Source: Rothia uropygialis (GTDB taxonomy: Bacteria > Actinomycetota > Actinomycetes > Actinomycetales > Micrococcaceae). From it: 64,000 nucleotides of DNA. Made by a program: the position numbers and the translations under genes. The stretch lies in NCBI RefSeq assembly GCF_004137765.1, contig NZ_NOIS01000003.1, forward strand, positions 310,001 to 374,000, written 5' to 3'. Numbering within the stretch: position 1 is the first letter of the stretch; each line of letters opens with the position of its first letter. The notes below the pieces were generated by a model that ran no database searches, was not told the DNA's origin, and saw only the letters and a list, made by a program, of their open reading frames with translations. Below, piece by piece: positions 52,117-61,649 of the stretch.

Positions 52117-52145
52117 TTGGCACTAAACCGTCCAGACGGTACAGT
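52117..52145 (+). promoter_or_regulatory. MFS promoter with TetR operator in the spacer
   Basis: TTGGCA (52117-52122), 17 bases, then TACAGT (52140-52145) form a promoter for the MFS gene. The palindrome ACCGTC-CA-GACGGT (52127-52140) fills the spacer. An outer ACTGT/ACAGT pair (52111-52115, 52141-52145) extends the symmetry. Confidence 0.75.
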
Positions 52146-52183
52146 AATCGTCATCTAGTGCCGTGATATGAAGGGAAAAGGCC

Positions 52184-53707
52184 ATGTCCACCGCCTCAAA
52201 GCGCCGTGCCGGGCGTCCGCCGTTGCACGACCGCCGTTGGGTCGCGCTCGTCGTCCTGATGCTGCCGGTTCTCCTGGTTGCGGTGGACAACACAGTCTTG
52301 GCTTTCGCATTACCGCCCATTTCGGCAGCCCTCAACCCGACCGGAACGCAGTTGTTGTGGATCGTCGACGTATATTCTCTGGTTCTGGCGGGCCTCCTGG
52401 TTCCGATGGGCAGTTTGGGAGACCGCATAGGTCGGCGTCGTCTCTTGCTGATAGGCAGCACCGGGTTCACTATCATCTCGGTCGCCGCGGCCTTCGCCCC
52501 GAGCCCGGGCTGGTTGATTGCAGCACGGGCCGCCATGGGGCTCTTCGGCTCGGTGCTTATGCCGGCCACCCTGTCGCTGATCCGCAATATCTTCGTGGAA
52601 CCGAATGAACGCCGGAAAGCCATCGCCATTTGGGCAGCAGGATTCTCGGGCGGCGCTGCCCTCGGCCCGATTCTGGGTGGTTTCCTCTTGGAGCATTTCT
52701 ACTGGGGCTCGATCTTCCTCTTGGCCGTACCGATGCTTGTACCGCTCCTCGTCTTCGGCCCGCTTCTGGTTCCCGAGTCCAAGGACCCGAAGCCAGGCCG
52801 CATCGATATTCCGAGCATTTTCCTGGTCATGGCGACCATGACGCCCCTGGTTTACGGCATCAAGGCGTTCGCGAGCGACGGCTTCGGGATCGACGCCTTG
52901 CTGTGCCTCGTCGTGGCGGTGGGTTCGGGCGTTTGGTTCGTCCGCCGCCAACTGGGTCGGCACGACCCCATGTTGGACGTCCGCCTCTTCACCAACTCCG
53001 TTTTCTCAGGTGCGGTCAGTGCAAACCTGCTGAGCGTGTTTTCCCTCGTCGGATTCCTGTATTTCGTCTCCCAGCATCTACAGCTCATCAGCGGAATGAC
53101 GCCGATGCAGGCCGGCGTCGTCTTGATCCCGGGCCTTGCGGCCACGATCGTCGCGGGACTGGCCGTGGTACCGATCGTTCGTCGTTTCAAGCCGTCGCAC
53201 GTGGTCGCCGGCGGGCTGACCCTGAATGCCGTGGGGTTCGGAATCATGACCGTCGCCGGTCCGGCGGGATCGGATGTGGGTCTGATCCTGGCCTTTGTGG
53301 TCCTTGGCGCCGGAATCGGGGCCGCGGAAACCATTTCGAACGACCTCATTCTGGCCGCGGTCCCGGCGCACAAAGCCGGTGCGGCCTCCGCGATCTCGGA
53401 AACTGCCTACGAAACCGGCGCCGTCCTCGGCACCGCGGTATTGGGGTCGATCCTCAATGCCGCCTACCGAACCAACGTCACGGTGCCCTCAGAGGTTCCC
53501 GAATCCGCTAGGAACACCGCGAGGGAAACCCTCGGGGGTGCGACCGAAGTCGCCTCCCAGATCGGGAGCCCCGCAGGGGACGCACTGTTGAGGTCCGCTC
53601 GCTCGGCTTTCGACTCAGGAGTGGCGCTGACCTCGGGCATCGGCGTCGTGCTGATGATCGCTGCGGCGATCATCGCCCTGCGGACTCTCCGCGACGCGAA
53701 GTCCTAG
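52184..53707 (+). CDS. MFS drug exporter, DHA2 (14-helix, QacA/SmvA-like) family
   Basis: A 507-residue proton-driven exporter. Family motifs are LLVAVDNTVLAFALPPIS (motif D1, with the membrane acidic residue), GSLGDRIGRRRLL (motif A), AGFSGGAALGPILGGFLLEH (motif C) and a C-terminal SAISETAYETGAVLGTAVLG. The basic N-terminus and a loop between helices 13 and 14 fit DHA2 proteins that expel cationic biocides. Repressed by the divergent TetR protein. Confidence 0.92.
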   Translation: MSTASKRRAGRPPLHDRRWVALVVLMLPVLLVAVDNTVLAFALPPISAALNPTGTQLLWIVDVYSLVLAGLLVPMGSLGDRIGRRRLLLIGSTGFTIISVAAAFAPSPGWLIAARAAMGLFGSVLMPATLSLIRNIFVEPNERRKAIAIWAAGFSGGAALGPILGGFLLEHFYWGSIFLLAVPMLVPLLVFGPLLVPESKDPKPGRIDIPSIFLVMATMTPLVYGIKAFASDGFGIDALLCLVVAVGSGVWFVRRQLGRHDPMLDVRLFTNSVFSGAVSANLLSVFSLVGFLYFVSQHLQLISGMTPMQAGVVLIPGLAATIVAGLAVVPIVRRFKPSHVVAGGLTLNAVGFGIMTVAGPAGSDVGLILAFVVLGAGIGAAETISNDLILAAVPAHKAGAASAISETAYETGAVLGTAVLGSILNAAYRTNVTVPSEVPESARNTARETLGGATEVASQIGSPAGDALLRSARSAFDSGVALTSGIGVVLMIAAAIIALRTLRDAKS

Positions 53708-54032
53708 GAGCGCTTCGGGCGACACAAGCGTCGGCGTTTCATCCATTGCCACTCAGATACTCACGTGCTGCGTCTTGTCCCTACTCTTCATTGTCAACGG
53801 CGGGTCCTTTGAGGATCTTCTCCGCCATACGGCCGTGAAACGCCTTTCGGACTCATTGAAGTCATGATTTCCATCGGTCTCATCATGCTGGCGTTACATT
53901 TCTGGATAGACGAAATGCTCTGGCGGGCTTTGGTTTCCGCGTGCTCAGTACTTCGCGCTCGTGGCATATTCCGCGCTCATGAACTCCGTATTCGCCGTTC
54001 TGAGCAAGCGGGAGAACGGAAGATAGGATGAG
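53708..54032. other. Intergenic region with a doubtful 55-codon frame
   Basis: ATG 53864 opens a 55-codon frame (MISIGLIMLALHFWIDEMLW then a basic half) ending at 54031. It has no ribosome site, and its hydrophobic first part looks like a scrap of a membrane protein. Nothing else is recognised. Confidence 0.35.
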
Positions 54033-54530
54033 TCACCTCGGGTCAAGCCGAACAGGCATCGTCCACTTCTCGAGTTGGGTTTTCGCCGCCGAACGGATGG
54101 CGGAGGCGGACACTTCGGCATCGCACTCGAAGTTCTCGATCTCCACGGCCCCTGCTTTCGCCCGTGCCGCGACCCGGCCGACCAGCCGGCGCCCCGCCAG
54201 GATGGGCATCGAAAAATACCTGAACTCCCGCGCCGTAGACGGCTTGTAGGCTTCCAAAAGATAATGCTTTCCGAACACGTCACGCAGCCTAGCCCGCGTC
54301 CAGATCAGGGGGTCAAAGGGAGACAACACCGTCACACCCAGCGACGGCCCGGAAGACTGACCTTCCGTCACCTCAGCAAGCGCTTCCGGGTCAACGAACC
54401 AAACACCCTTGGATCCTTCAACCCGTATGCGCTCGTATCCGGCGTCGTCGGCTACGGCCGCAACGTCCACGTCGCCAGGGATGCGGAAATAGTCCCCGAC
54501 GTCATTGACCGCGGCTCTCCCCAGCCCCCC
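54033..54530 (-). pseudogene. C-terminal remnant of a YcaQ-like (HTH_42) winged-helix DNA glycosylase
   Basis: The readable part includes AAVNDVGDYFRIPGDVDVAA, then LLSP-type VLSPFDPLIWTRARLRDVFG and KHYLLEAYKPSTAREFRYFS with GRRLVGRVAARA, the conserved C-terminal half of YcaQ proteins (crosslink-repair glycosylase family, normally near 400 residues). The first 240 or so residues are missing. The frame breaks at a run of eight G on the coding strand (54525-54532); an in-frame stop lies just beyond. The divergent glutaminase gene occupies the space where the 5' end should be. Confidence 0.7.
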
Positions 54531-54659
54531 CCGGTTGGATCACGGTCACAGAGGCACGGCACTGCTCCCCGGGCGCCGCCCCCACCCGATGAAATAGGCT
54601 CGTGACAGGCCAACATCCTCCGTAGAACGTTGAACCCGCACCGATCCCGAAAGGAACTC

Positions 54660-55907
54660 TTGGAGTCTCCCGTACGTAAGTACCTACACCAGCTCTACAA
54701 AGAGACGACCGACATGGACGGGGGTGAACTCGCTGACTACATTCCAGAACTGGCCAAAGCCGATCCGGACGTTTTCGCGATTGCCCTCACGACGATCGAC
54801 GGTCGCACCTATTCCGTGGGCGAGGACGAACGAGAGTTCACCATCCAGTCGATTTCCAAGCCCTTCTCCTACGCCGCCGCGCTGACGGACCGGGGCCTGG
54901 AGGCCATCGCCGCCAAAGTCGGCGTGGAGCCCACGGGCGAGGCCTTCAATGAGCTTTCTCTTGAAAAAGGCACAAACCGGCCGAAGAATCCCATGATCAA
55001 TGCCGGTGCCATCACGATTCACAGTATGCTCGCCGACGACGGATCCTCGCTGGAAGAACGGGCCGACCACACCGTCGAGTTCTTCTCTCGTCTCGCGGGG
55101 CGCAAGCTGGAGATGGATCATTCCGTCTTCCGGTCCGAGCTGGAAACGGCCGACCGGAACTTCGCCCTGGCGCACATGCTCAGGAATTTAGGCGTCTTCG
55201 AGGAGCACGCCCACCAAGCGGTCGCCGGATACGTCGCCCAGTGCGCTATCAAGGTCACTGTGCGAGACCTGGCCGTCATGGGCGCCACTCTGGCCAATCG
55301 AGGGTTGCACCCCTTCACCGGTGAGCGCGTAGCGAGTCGCGAAGTCGCGCGGCAGGTCCTGGCCGTCATGGTCTCGGCCGGAATGTACGACGCCTCCGGC
55401 ACCTGGTTCTCGGATGTCGGCATCCCTGCCAAATCCGGGGTCTCCGGCGGGATCCTCGGTGTCCTGCCTGGCCAAGTCGGGATCGGCGTCTTCTCCCCGC
55501 GCTTGGATTCCAAGGGGAATAGCGTCCGCGGAGTCAATGTCTTCAATAAGCTCTCCCAGGACATGGGCCTCCACCTGCTCGACGCCGGAATCTTCGGTTC
55601 GAACACAATTCGTTCGGTCAGCGAAGGCGAGGATGAGACCGTGGTCCGTCTCCAGGGGGTCATTCAGTTCTCGGGGGCCGAAGCCATCCTCCACCGCATG
55701 GCAAACTTGGAATGCGATCCGGGGACCATGGTCTTTGACCTGACCAAAGTCACTCGACTGGACGAGATGGCCCGGCGCATGTTCCTCGAGGGCCTGCGGC
55801 GCCTCACGGCAGACGGGCACCGCGTAGAACTCATCGACCCCGACGATGTCCTCCCCGACCCGGACCTGGGCGGAAATACCTATCCGATTCAGCGGGAGAC
55901 GACGTAG
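54660..55907 (+). CDS. glsA: Glutaminase A with C-terminal STAS domain
   Basis: A 415-residue enzyme hydrolysing glutamine to glutamate and ammonia. The serine-hydrolase (beta-lactamase-like) fold shows S64-I-S-K67, then PKNPMINAGAI, then GVSGGILGVLPGQVGIGVFS. From about residue 320 a STAS domain follows (VVRLQGVIQFSGAEAILHRM, MVFDLTKVTRLDEMARRMFL), as in other actinobacterial GlsA proteins. TTG 54660 is proposed as start because GAAAGGAAC lies 7-9 bases upstream; TTG 54630 is an alternative. Confidence 0.93.
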   Translation: MESPVRKYLHQLYKETTDMDGGELADYIPELAKADPDVFAIALTTIDGRTYSVGEDEREFTIQSISKPFSYAAALTDRGLEAIAAKVGVEPTGEAFNELSLEKGTNRPKNPMINAGAITIHSMLADDGSSLEERADHTVEFFSRLAGRKLEMDHSVFRSELETADRNFALAHMLRNLGVFEEHAHQAVAGYVAQCAIKVTVRDLAVMGATLANRGLHPFTGERVASREVARQVLAVMVSAGMYDASGTWFSDVGIPAKSGVSGGILGVLPGQVGIGVFSPRLDSKGNSVRGVNVFNKLSQDMGLHLLDAGIFGSNTIRSVSEGEDETVVRLQGVIQFSGAEAILHRMANLECDPGTMVFDLTKVTRLDEMARRMFLEGLRRLTADGHRVELIDPDDVLPDPDLGGNTYPIQRETT

Positions 55908-55975
55908 CCCCGGGGCCGGTCTTCTGAGGACCGCACCGACGACCTCCGGGTAGCCCCTCACGAGAAAGGCTGTTC

Positions 55976-56980
55976 ATGAGCGAGAAAACACGCAAGAAGA
56001 CCCTCGGATTCTTCACTCGACTCCTCGAAGACGTGAGCCCGCAAGAACGGTACACATCCGCCCTGGAACAGATCGACGCCGCGGAACGTCTGGGATTCCA
56101 CAGCGCGTGGGTCGCCCAACATCATTTCCACGAGAACGAAGGCGGGTTGCCGTCGCCGTTGGTCCTGCTTTCTGCCGCGGCGGAACGTACTGCCCGCATT
56201 CACCTGGCGACGGGCGTCATCACGCTGCCCATGGAAAACCCCGTTCGGGTCGCGGAAGACGCAGCCGTGGTGGACGCTCTGTCCAGTGGAAGGCTCCAGA
56301 TCGGCCTGGGGTCGGGCGGAAATCCGCAATCCTTCCCGGCCTTCGGACGGGCCTTCGAAGACAGGGGTGAGATCTTCGCTTCCCATCTCGAAACTCTGGA
56401 AACCTTGTGGCAAGGGGGAGAGACCGAGGGCGGAAACAGACTGTACCCCGCCGCGCCCGGACTTCTCGAACGCTTGTGGCAGGCGAGTTTCGGATCATTC
56501 GGCGCGGGGATCGCAGGTTCCCGAGGGGACGGGCTCATGCTCTCCCGGACTCAGCCCCGGCCAGGCAGAACGGATGCTCCGCTGAGTGAGATCCAGGTGC
56601 CTGTGGTCGAGGCGTATCTGGCCGAACTTCCCAAGGGCACGGATCCTCGCATCATGGCCTCCCGGACGGCCATCGCGGTCGACGCGAAGAACCATTCGGA
56701 TTTGGTCCGGCGAACGACAGAAAAACTTCGCCGTGGGGAAGCCGATCGCCTGGTGGGGTATGACACCTCGAGCCTTTCCGATGAAGAGCTCCTGGTCGCG
56801 ACGGACACCTATCTCGGCACTCCGGACGAGATCGTGGCACGCCTCCGGGAGGACGTCATCGTCCGGGACTACGCGACCCAGGTCGCTTTCCAGGTCCATT
56901 CCGCTCCGGCGACCCACGAGGAGACGCTGCGCTCACTCGAGCTGCTGGCAACCGAGGTCGCGCCCGCCCTCGGAATCTGA
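55976..56980 (+). CDS. LLM class flavin-dependent oxidoreductase
   Basis: A 334-residue luciferase-like monooxygenase-fold protein (TIM barrel). Family segments are AERLGFHSAWVAQHHFHENE, ATGVITLPMENPVRVAEDAA, IGLGSGGNPQSFPAFG and GTPDEIVARLRED. It would use reduced FMN to oxidise an organic substrate; it resembles alkane-sulfonate-type and uncharacterised members. It ends 22 bases from the convergent metB gene. The neighbouring sulfur genes make an organosulfur substrate conceivable but unproven. Confidence 0.88.
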   Translation: MSEKTRKKTLGFFTRLLEDVSPQERYTSALEQIDAAERLGFHSAWVAQHHFHENEGGLPSPLVLLSAAAERTARIHLATGVITLPMENPVRVAEDAAVVDALSSGRLQIGLGSGGNPQSFPAFGRAFEDRGEIFASHLETLETLWQGGETEGGNRLYPAAPGLLERLWQASFGSFGAGIAGSRGDGLMLSRTQPRPGRTDAPLSEIQVPVVEAYLAELPKGTDPRIMASRTAIAVDAKNHSDLVRRTTEKLRRGEADRLVGYDTSSLSDEELLVATDTYLGTPDEIVARLREDVIVRDYATQVAFQVHSAPATHEETLRSLELLATEVAPALGI

Positions 56981-57002
56981 AGTCCTCGGGACGGGCGCGG
57001 CG

Positions 57003-58235
57003 TCACTCGCCGGATCGGTTCAAGGCCTGCTCCAGGTCGGAAATCAGGTCTTCGACGTCCTCGATGCCTACCGAGAGCCGCACGACGTCGCTCGGCGGGG
57101 CCTCCGGCGTGCCCCTCGTGGAGCCGTGGGTCATCGTCGCCGGGTGGGAGATGAGCGATTCGACACCACCCAGGCTGACGGACAGGCCGAAGACGTCAGT
57201 GGACTCCGCGACCTTCCGCGCCGCGGCCTCTCCACCTTTGACGCGGAACGATACGATTCCTCCGAACCCTGACATCTGCCGTTTTGCGACAGCGTGACCG
57301 GGGTGGTCGGCGAGGCCGGGATAATACACACGTTCTACGCCTTCGTGCTCCCGCAGCCACTCAGCGACCGTCTGGGCGTTCTCGCAATGTTGCCGGATCC
57401 GAACACCCAGGGTCTTGAGACCGCGTGCGGTAAGGAACGCATCTTGGGGACCGGCCACCGCACCCCCCGCGAATTGCTGGAATTGCAGGAGATCGGCCAG
57501 GGGCTGGTCTTCCCACAGCGCATCACCGACCACGAGGGCTCCGCCCAGCACATCCGAGTGACCACCGATGTATTTGGTGGTCGAATGCACCACGACGTCG
57601 GCGCCCAGCGTCAGCGGGTTCTGCAGCGCGGGTGAAGCGAAGGTGTTGTCCACAACCAACAACGCGCCTGCGGCATGGGCTGCCTCTGCCCATTCCTGGA
57701 TATCCACGATGGTCAGCAAGGGGTTCGTCGGCGTCTCCAACCAAACGACCCGTGCTTCCGGATCGGCCAGAACCCGGTTCCGCACATCGGTCTGTTGAGG
57801 CGGCACGAAGGCCGTTTCGACTCCCCATCGGGCATACAACTGGCTGAGGAGTCGGTGCGTTCCTCCGTAGGTCTCCGCCGCGGCCACAACTTTGTTTCCC
57901 GGTCGCAAGGTCGCACGCAACAGGGCATCCTCGGCGGCGATCCCGGAAGCGAAAGCGAAGGCATGCGTACCGTTTTCGACGGCCGCGAGCTGAACCTCCA
58001 AAGCACTCCGAGTGGGGTTTCCGCCTCGCGAATACTCGTATCCGCTCTTGAGCGTTTCCACTCCGTCTTGGGTGAAGGTCGACGTCTGGTAAATGGGAGG
58101 AATCACGGCGCCGGTTTGAGGGTCCGGCTCCTGACCCGCGTGAACGGCCGCTGTTCTGAACCCCGGGCGGGTCGAATTCACTCGATCGGTTGCGGAACCC
58201 TGCTTGAACTCGGTGGATTGTTCGACTGCGGTCAT
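57003..58235 (-). CDS. metB: Cystathionine gamma-synthase (PLP trans-sulfuration family)
   Basis: A 410-residue PLP enzyme. It joins cysteine to activated homoserine to give cystathionine; gamma-lyase activity cannot be excluded from sequence. Visible are YEYSRGGNPTRSALE (phosphate-binding Tyr/Arg), ASGIAAEDALLRA, VVWLETPTNPLLTIVDI, VDNTFASPALQNPL and the PLP lysine in VHSTTKYIGGHSDVLGG. The C-terminal block SLGGVESLISHPATMTH is typical. Its start overlaps the metY-like gene by 4 bases, forming one riboswitch-controlled operon. Confidence 0.9.
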   Translation of the reverse strand: MTAVEQSTEFKQGSATDRVNSTRPGFRTAAVHAGQEPDPQTGAVIPPIYQTSTFTQDGVETLKSGYEYSRGGNPTRSALEVQLAAVENGTHAFAFASGIAAEDALLRATLRPGNKVVAAAETYGGTHRLLSQLYARWGVETAFVPPQQTDVRNRVLADPEARVVWLETPTNPLLTIVDIQEWAEAAHAAGALLVVDNTFASPALQNPLTLGADVVVHSTTKYIGGHSDVLGGALVVGDALWEDQPLADLLQFQQFAGGAVAGPQDAFLTARGLKTLGVRIRQHCENAQTVAEWLREHEGVERVYYPGLADHPGHAVAKRQMSGFGGIVSFRVKGGEAAARKVAESTDVFGLSVSLGGVESLISHPATMTHGSTRGTPEAPPSDVVRLSVGIEDVEDLISDLEQALNRSGE

Positions 58236-59638
58236 ACGTGAGCAGCCTCCTTCTCTCGCGTGAGAGCCGTCGCCCGGCCCGACGTCTGACTGGATGTGGA
58301 CAAGGAGCCGAGCGCCGTGGAGAGATCATCCCAGAGATCGTCGACCTCTTCGCGGCCCAGTGCCAGCCGAACGGTCTGTTCGGTGATGTCCCCGGCCTCT
58401 CTGAGCTCGGGGGTAAGTCGACAATGGGTGGTCCACGCTGGATGCGTTGCCATGGATCGAGCGTCGCCCAGGTTGGCGGCGAGCTTGAACAGCTTCAAAT
58501 TGTCGAAGAATTTCTCTACCTGCAACGTGTTGCCCGCGATGTCGAAGGACAGGACTGCTCCGGTGCCGCGCGGAAAGTCTCGTTCGGCGATGGCCGCATC
58601 GGGCGACCCCGGAAGGCTCGGATGCCGGACACAGCGCACGCGAGGATGAGTCGCCAGTCGCCGCGCGATCTCCTCGGCCACATGGCAATGGCGCTCAACC
58701 CGGATGTCGAGGGTCTCTATTCCTTCGAGGGCTTGTTGCGCATTCCACGGAGCCAGGCTCGGCCCCAAGTCGTTGAGCAATTGTGCGCGAACGAGGTGGA
58801 GCAACGCACCGTGGTCGCCGTGCCCCTCGACCAGGGATCTGTTCCCGAATCTCCTCCGCGGAGCCGTGAACTGCGGCCATCGGGCGGGGGCCTCGCTCGG
58901 GGTCAACCGGCCAGTGTCGACGATGATTCCCGCAAGCGCCGTTCCATTTCCGGTCAGGTATTTCGTGACGGAATGGATTACGACGTCGGCACCCAGTTTC
59001 CCGGGCTGCAGGAGATATGGCGTCGCGAGAGTGTTGTCCACGATCAAGGCAGCACCCGTGGCATGCGCAATATCCGCGAGCGCGGGGATATCGGGCAGGT
59101 CAGCATGAGGGTTGCCGATGGACTCCACGATGAACGCGCGAGTGCGCGCCGTGACGGCATTTTCCCATTCCTCGGGTCGATGCGGGTTGACCCACGTGAC
59201 CTGGATGCCTGCCTCGGCGAGAGTGTCGTTGAGCAAATCGGCGGTGCCACCATAGATTCGGTTGGATGCCACCACATGGCCGGCGGGGACCTCCGGGTGG
59301 GGCTCCCCGTCATCGCTCTGACCTGATCGACCGGCCAGGGCAAGGAGGGTGAGCGTTGTTGCAGCTTGACCGGAAGCGGTGGCGACGGCACCGACGCCTC
59401 CTTCGAGTTCCGCGAGCCGACGCTCGAGCAGACCCACCGTGGGGCTGCCGGTGCGTGAGTAGGTGAATCCGGGTTCCCGCTGGCCGAAGCATTCGCGCGC
59501 GTCGCGCAGCGTCTCGAATTCGTAGGAGGCCGTCAGGTACAAGGGCGGATGCACAGGTCGCGCAGTCGGCGGATTGGCCGTACCCCCGTGCACTTGCACC
59601 GTTCCGATTCCGGGTACTGGGTTGTTATCAGCTGACAT
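58232..59638 (-). CDS. metY: O-acetylhomoserine sulfhydrylase-like PLP enzyme
   Basis: A 468-residue PLP enzyme of the Cys/Met-metabolism family, closest in layout to O-acetylhomoserine (thiol)-lyase. Blocks are VHGGTANPPTARPVHPPLYL, FTYSRTGSPTVGLLERRLAE, ASNRIYGGTADLLNDTLAEA, VESIGNPHADLPDIPALADI and VDNTLATPYLLQPGKLGADV with the PLP lysine in IHSVTKYLTGNGTALAG. The C-terminus has LKLFKLAANLGDARSMATHP. It is first in the operon with metB and lies directly behind a SAM riboswitch, supporting a methionine-biosynthesis role. Confidence 0.92.
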   Translation of the reverse strand: MSADNNPVPGIGTVQVHGGTANPPTARPVHPPLYLTASYEFETLRDARECFGQREPGFTYSRTGSPTVGLLERRLAELEGGVGAVATASGQAATTLTLLALAGRSGQSDDGEPHPEVPAGHVVASNRIYGGTADLLNDTLAEAGIQVTWVNPHRPEEWENAVTARTRAFIVESIGNPHADLPDIPALADIAHATGAALIVDNTLATPYLLQPGKLGADVVIHSVTKYLTGNGTALAGIIVDTGRLTPSEAPARWPQFTAPRRRFGNRSLVEGHGDHGALLHLVRAQLLNDLGPSLAPWNAQQALEGIETLDIRVERHCHVAEEIARRLATHPRVRCVRHPSLPGSPDAAIAERDFPRGTGAVLSFDIAGNTLQVEKFFDNLKLFKLAANLGDARSMATHPAWTTHCRLTPELREAGDITEQTVRLALGREEVDDLWDDLSTALGSLSTSSQTSGRATALTREKEAAHV

Positions 59639-59685
59639 CGTGATCCCCTCGAAGGCGGGGCGCCGAGTTCGCCTCGTAACGCCGT

Positions 59686-59797
59686 GCTTGCCGGGGAGCG
59701 GTTTGCCCCCGGCCGGATCTTCATCTGGGGCACCCCATCACAGCGGAAAGGGTTGCCGACCGGTCAGCCAGAGCTTCACAACCGGTACTCGTGATCC
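59686..59797 (-). promoter_or_regulatory. SAM riboswitch of the SAM-I/SAM-IV clan
   Basis: On the minus strand the leader contains ATCACGAGTACC (P1/P2 start) and CTGGCTGACCGGTCGGCAAC, followed by CCGCTGTGATGGGGTGCCCC with AGATGAAGAT. These match the actinobacterial S-box/SAM-IV core (xGCTGGCCGGCAACC...GGTGGGGTGCCCCxGGTGA). A GC-rich hairpin (CCGGGGGCAAACCGCTCCCCGG) lies towards the metY start. Binding of S-adenosylmethionine should lower metY-metB expression. Confidence 0.82.
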
Positions 59798-59972
59798 TGA
59801 TTCAGAAACTTACAGCCTTCCCACCGGGCTCGAAAGGACATGACGCACGGTTCAGGCAGATCGTCACATGAAGGTAATCCACCGGCCGCCCAACGTCATA
59901 TGACCGGGTGAGACTCCCGTATGACCTGGGCGGACTCCGTGGAATCCGTTCGCGTGCGGACCGAGTTCAGAC
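59798..59972. other. Promoter region of metY and end region of the ABC operon
   Basis: The metY promoter must lie here. A broken inverted repeat (GTCATA...TATGAC and CGGG...CCCG, 59900-59930) may serve as terminator for the peptide ABC operon. Together with the riboswitch and leader this fills 334 bases without a protein gene. Confidence 0.4.
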
Positions 59973-61649
59973 TTAGGCGCTCAGCGCTGAGCCCAACGCA
60001 TCGGCCGCGTAACGAGATCCAGGAACAGCCTTGATCAGGGTCCGCGTCGCCTCCTCGCGCGGGTTCTCGAAGACCTGCGCCGCGGGGCCCGATTCGATCA
60101 CCCGGCCATGAGCCATAACCAGCACGTCGTCGGAGATCTGTCGGATCACCGCCAGGTCGTGGCTGATGAACACGTAGGAGAGCCCCAGACGATCCTGGAG
60201 GTCCGCAAGCAGGTCAAGAATCTGGGCTTGAACCGAAACGTCCAGTGCCGAGACGGGTTCGTCCAGAATCACCAGTTCGGGGTCGACCGCGAGTGCCCGA
60301 GCTATGGAAACGCGTTGGCGTTGCCCTCCGGACAGTTCTGCCGGCCGACGACCCGCCAACTCCCGAGGCAGGGCCACGAGATCGAGGAGCTCGGTGATGC
60401 GTCGTTCGCGCTGTGCACGTGTTCCGATACGGAATCCGCGCAGGGGCTCCCCGATCGAGGCGGCCACGGAATACCGCGGGTCGAGCGATGCGCTGGGGTC
60501 CTGGTGAACGAACCGGGCGCGCGTCGAGAGCTCCCGAGCCTGACGTTTTGTGCCGCCGAACGGCCGCCCGAATATCTCCAACCGCCCGGCGTCATACGAC
60601 TCCAGGCCGAGCAGGATCCGGGCCGTCGTCGATTTTCCGGATCCCGATTCCCCGACGATCCCGAGTGTTCGCCCCGGTTCAAGGTCCAAATCGAGATCGG
60701 CCACCGCCTGGACCTTCCTCATTCCGGAACCGAAGGTCTTGCTCAGCCCCTGAGCTCGTACCACGCTCGAGCTTTCGCCGCGGGGTGCGGGCCCAGTACG
60801 CTTACGCGGCACATCGTGCAATGCCGGCGATGCCTTGAGCAAGCGCCGGGTGTAATCGTGCTGAGGTTCGGTGAATACGCTGGCTGCCGAGCCTTCCTCG
60901 ACAACGCGGCCCTTTTCCATCACGAGTATTCGATCGGCCCGGTCCCGAGCGATTCCGAGATCGTGGGTGATGAGGAGGAGGCCTGCTCCGGCGTCGGCGA
61001 CTCGCGCCTCCAGCAAGTCCAGGACGTTCTTCTGCGCGGACACGTCGAGGGCGGAGGTCGGCTCGTCGGCGATCACCAGTTGCGGACCACGCGCCAATGC
61101 GAGCGCGATCAGGACCCGCTGGCGCTGGCCACCGGACAGTTCGTGCGGATAGCGGGAGCCGTGGACGTCGATTTCGAGGCCGACATCCTCGAGTGCTTTC
61201 CCCGTCTCTTCCTTGGCCCGCTGACGCGAAAGGCCGGCTTCTCGCAAGGATTCCGAAAGCTGCGAAGTGATGGTGCGTACGGGGTTCAGTCCCGTCCCCG
61301 CGTCCTGAGGAACGTAGCCCAGGAGGTCTCCCCGGACACGCTTCCATTGCTTCTCCGATGCCGACCGCATATCCGAGCCGAGCAGAGATTGCTCAGCGAT
61401 ATCCACGTGGGAGGAGGAAGTCAGCAGTCCGGCCGCAACTGCGGCCGTGGTTGACTTCCCCGAACCGGATTCACCGACCACTGCCAGGGTTTCGCCGACA
61501 GGGACAGTCAGTGAAACCCCTTCGACCGCGGGGGCCGCGCCGTCGGAGTACCGGACGGTGAGGTCTCGCAAGCTGACAGCCACGGGGGAATCCGCCGATT
61601 CGGTGGCCTCGACGAGGTGTGGCACATTTTCCCGATGGGGCATGGTCAT
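59973..61649 (-). CDS. Fused double ATPase of a peptide/nickel-type ABC transporter
   Basis: A 558-residue protein with two complete ABC ATPase domains in one chain, like fused DppD-DppF or OppD-OppF. Domain 1 has Walker A GESGSGKSTTAAVA, signature LSGGQRQRV and Walker B LVIADEPTSALD. Domain 2 has GESGSGKSTTARI, LSGGQRQRV and LVILDEPVSALD. AGGAGACC precedes ATG 61649, which overlaps the stop of the permease gene by 4 bases. It energises uptake through the two upstream permeases. Confidence 0.93.
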   Translation of the reverse strand: MTMPHRENVPHLVEATESADSPVAVSLRDLTVRYSDGAAPAVEGVSLTVPVGETLAVVGESGSGKSTTAAVAAGLLTSSSHVDIAEQSLLGSDMRSASEKQWKRVRGDLLGYVPQDAGTGLNPVRTITSQLSESLREAGLSRQRAKEETGKALEDVGLEIDVHGSRYPHELSGGQRQRVLIALALARGPQLVIADEPTSALDVSAQKNVLDLLEARVADAGAGLLLITHDLGIARDRADRILVMEKGRVVEEGSAASVFTEPQHDYTRRLLKASPALHDVPRKRTGPAPRGESSSVVRAQGLSKTFGSGMRKVQAVADLDLDLEPGRTLGIVGESGSGKSTTARILLGLESYDAGRLEIFGRPFGGTKRQARELSTRARFVHQDPSASLDPRYSVAASIGEPLRGFRIGTRAQRERRITELLDLVALPRELAGRRPAELSGGQRQRVSIARALAVDPELVILDEPVSALDVSVQAQILDLLADLQDRLGLSYVFISHDLAVIRQISDDVLVMAHGRVIESGPAAQVFENPREEATRTLIKAVPGSRYAADALGSALSA

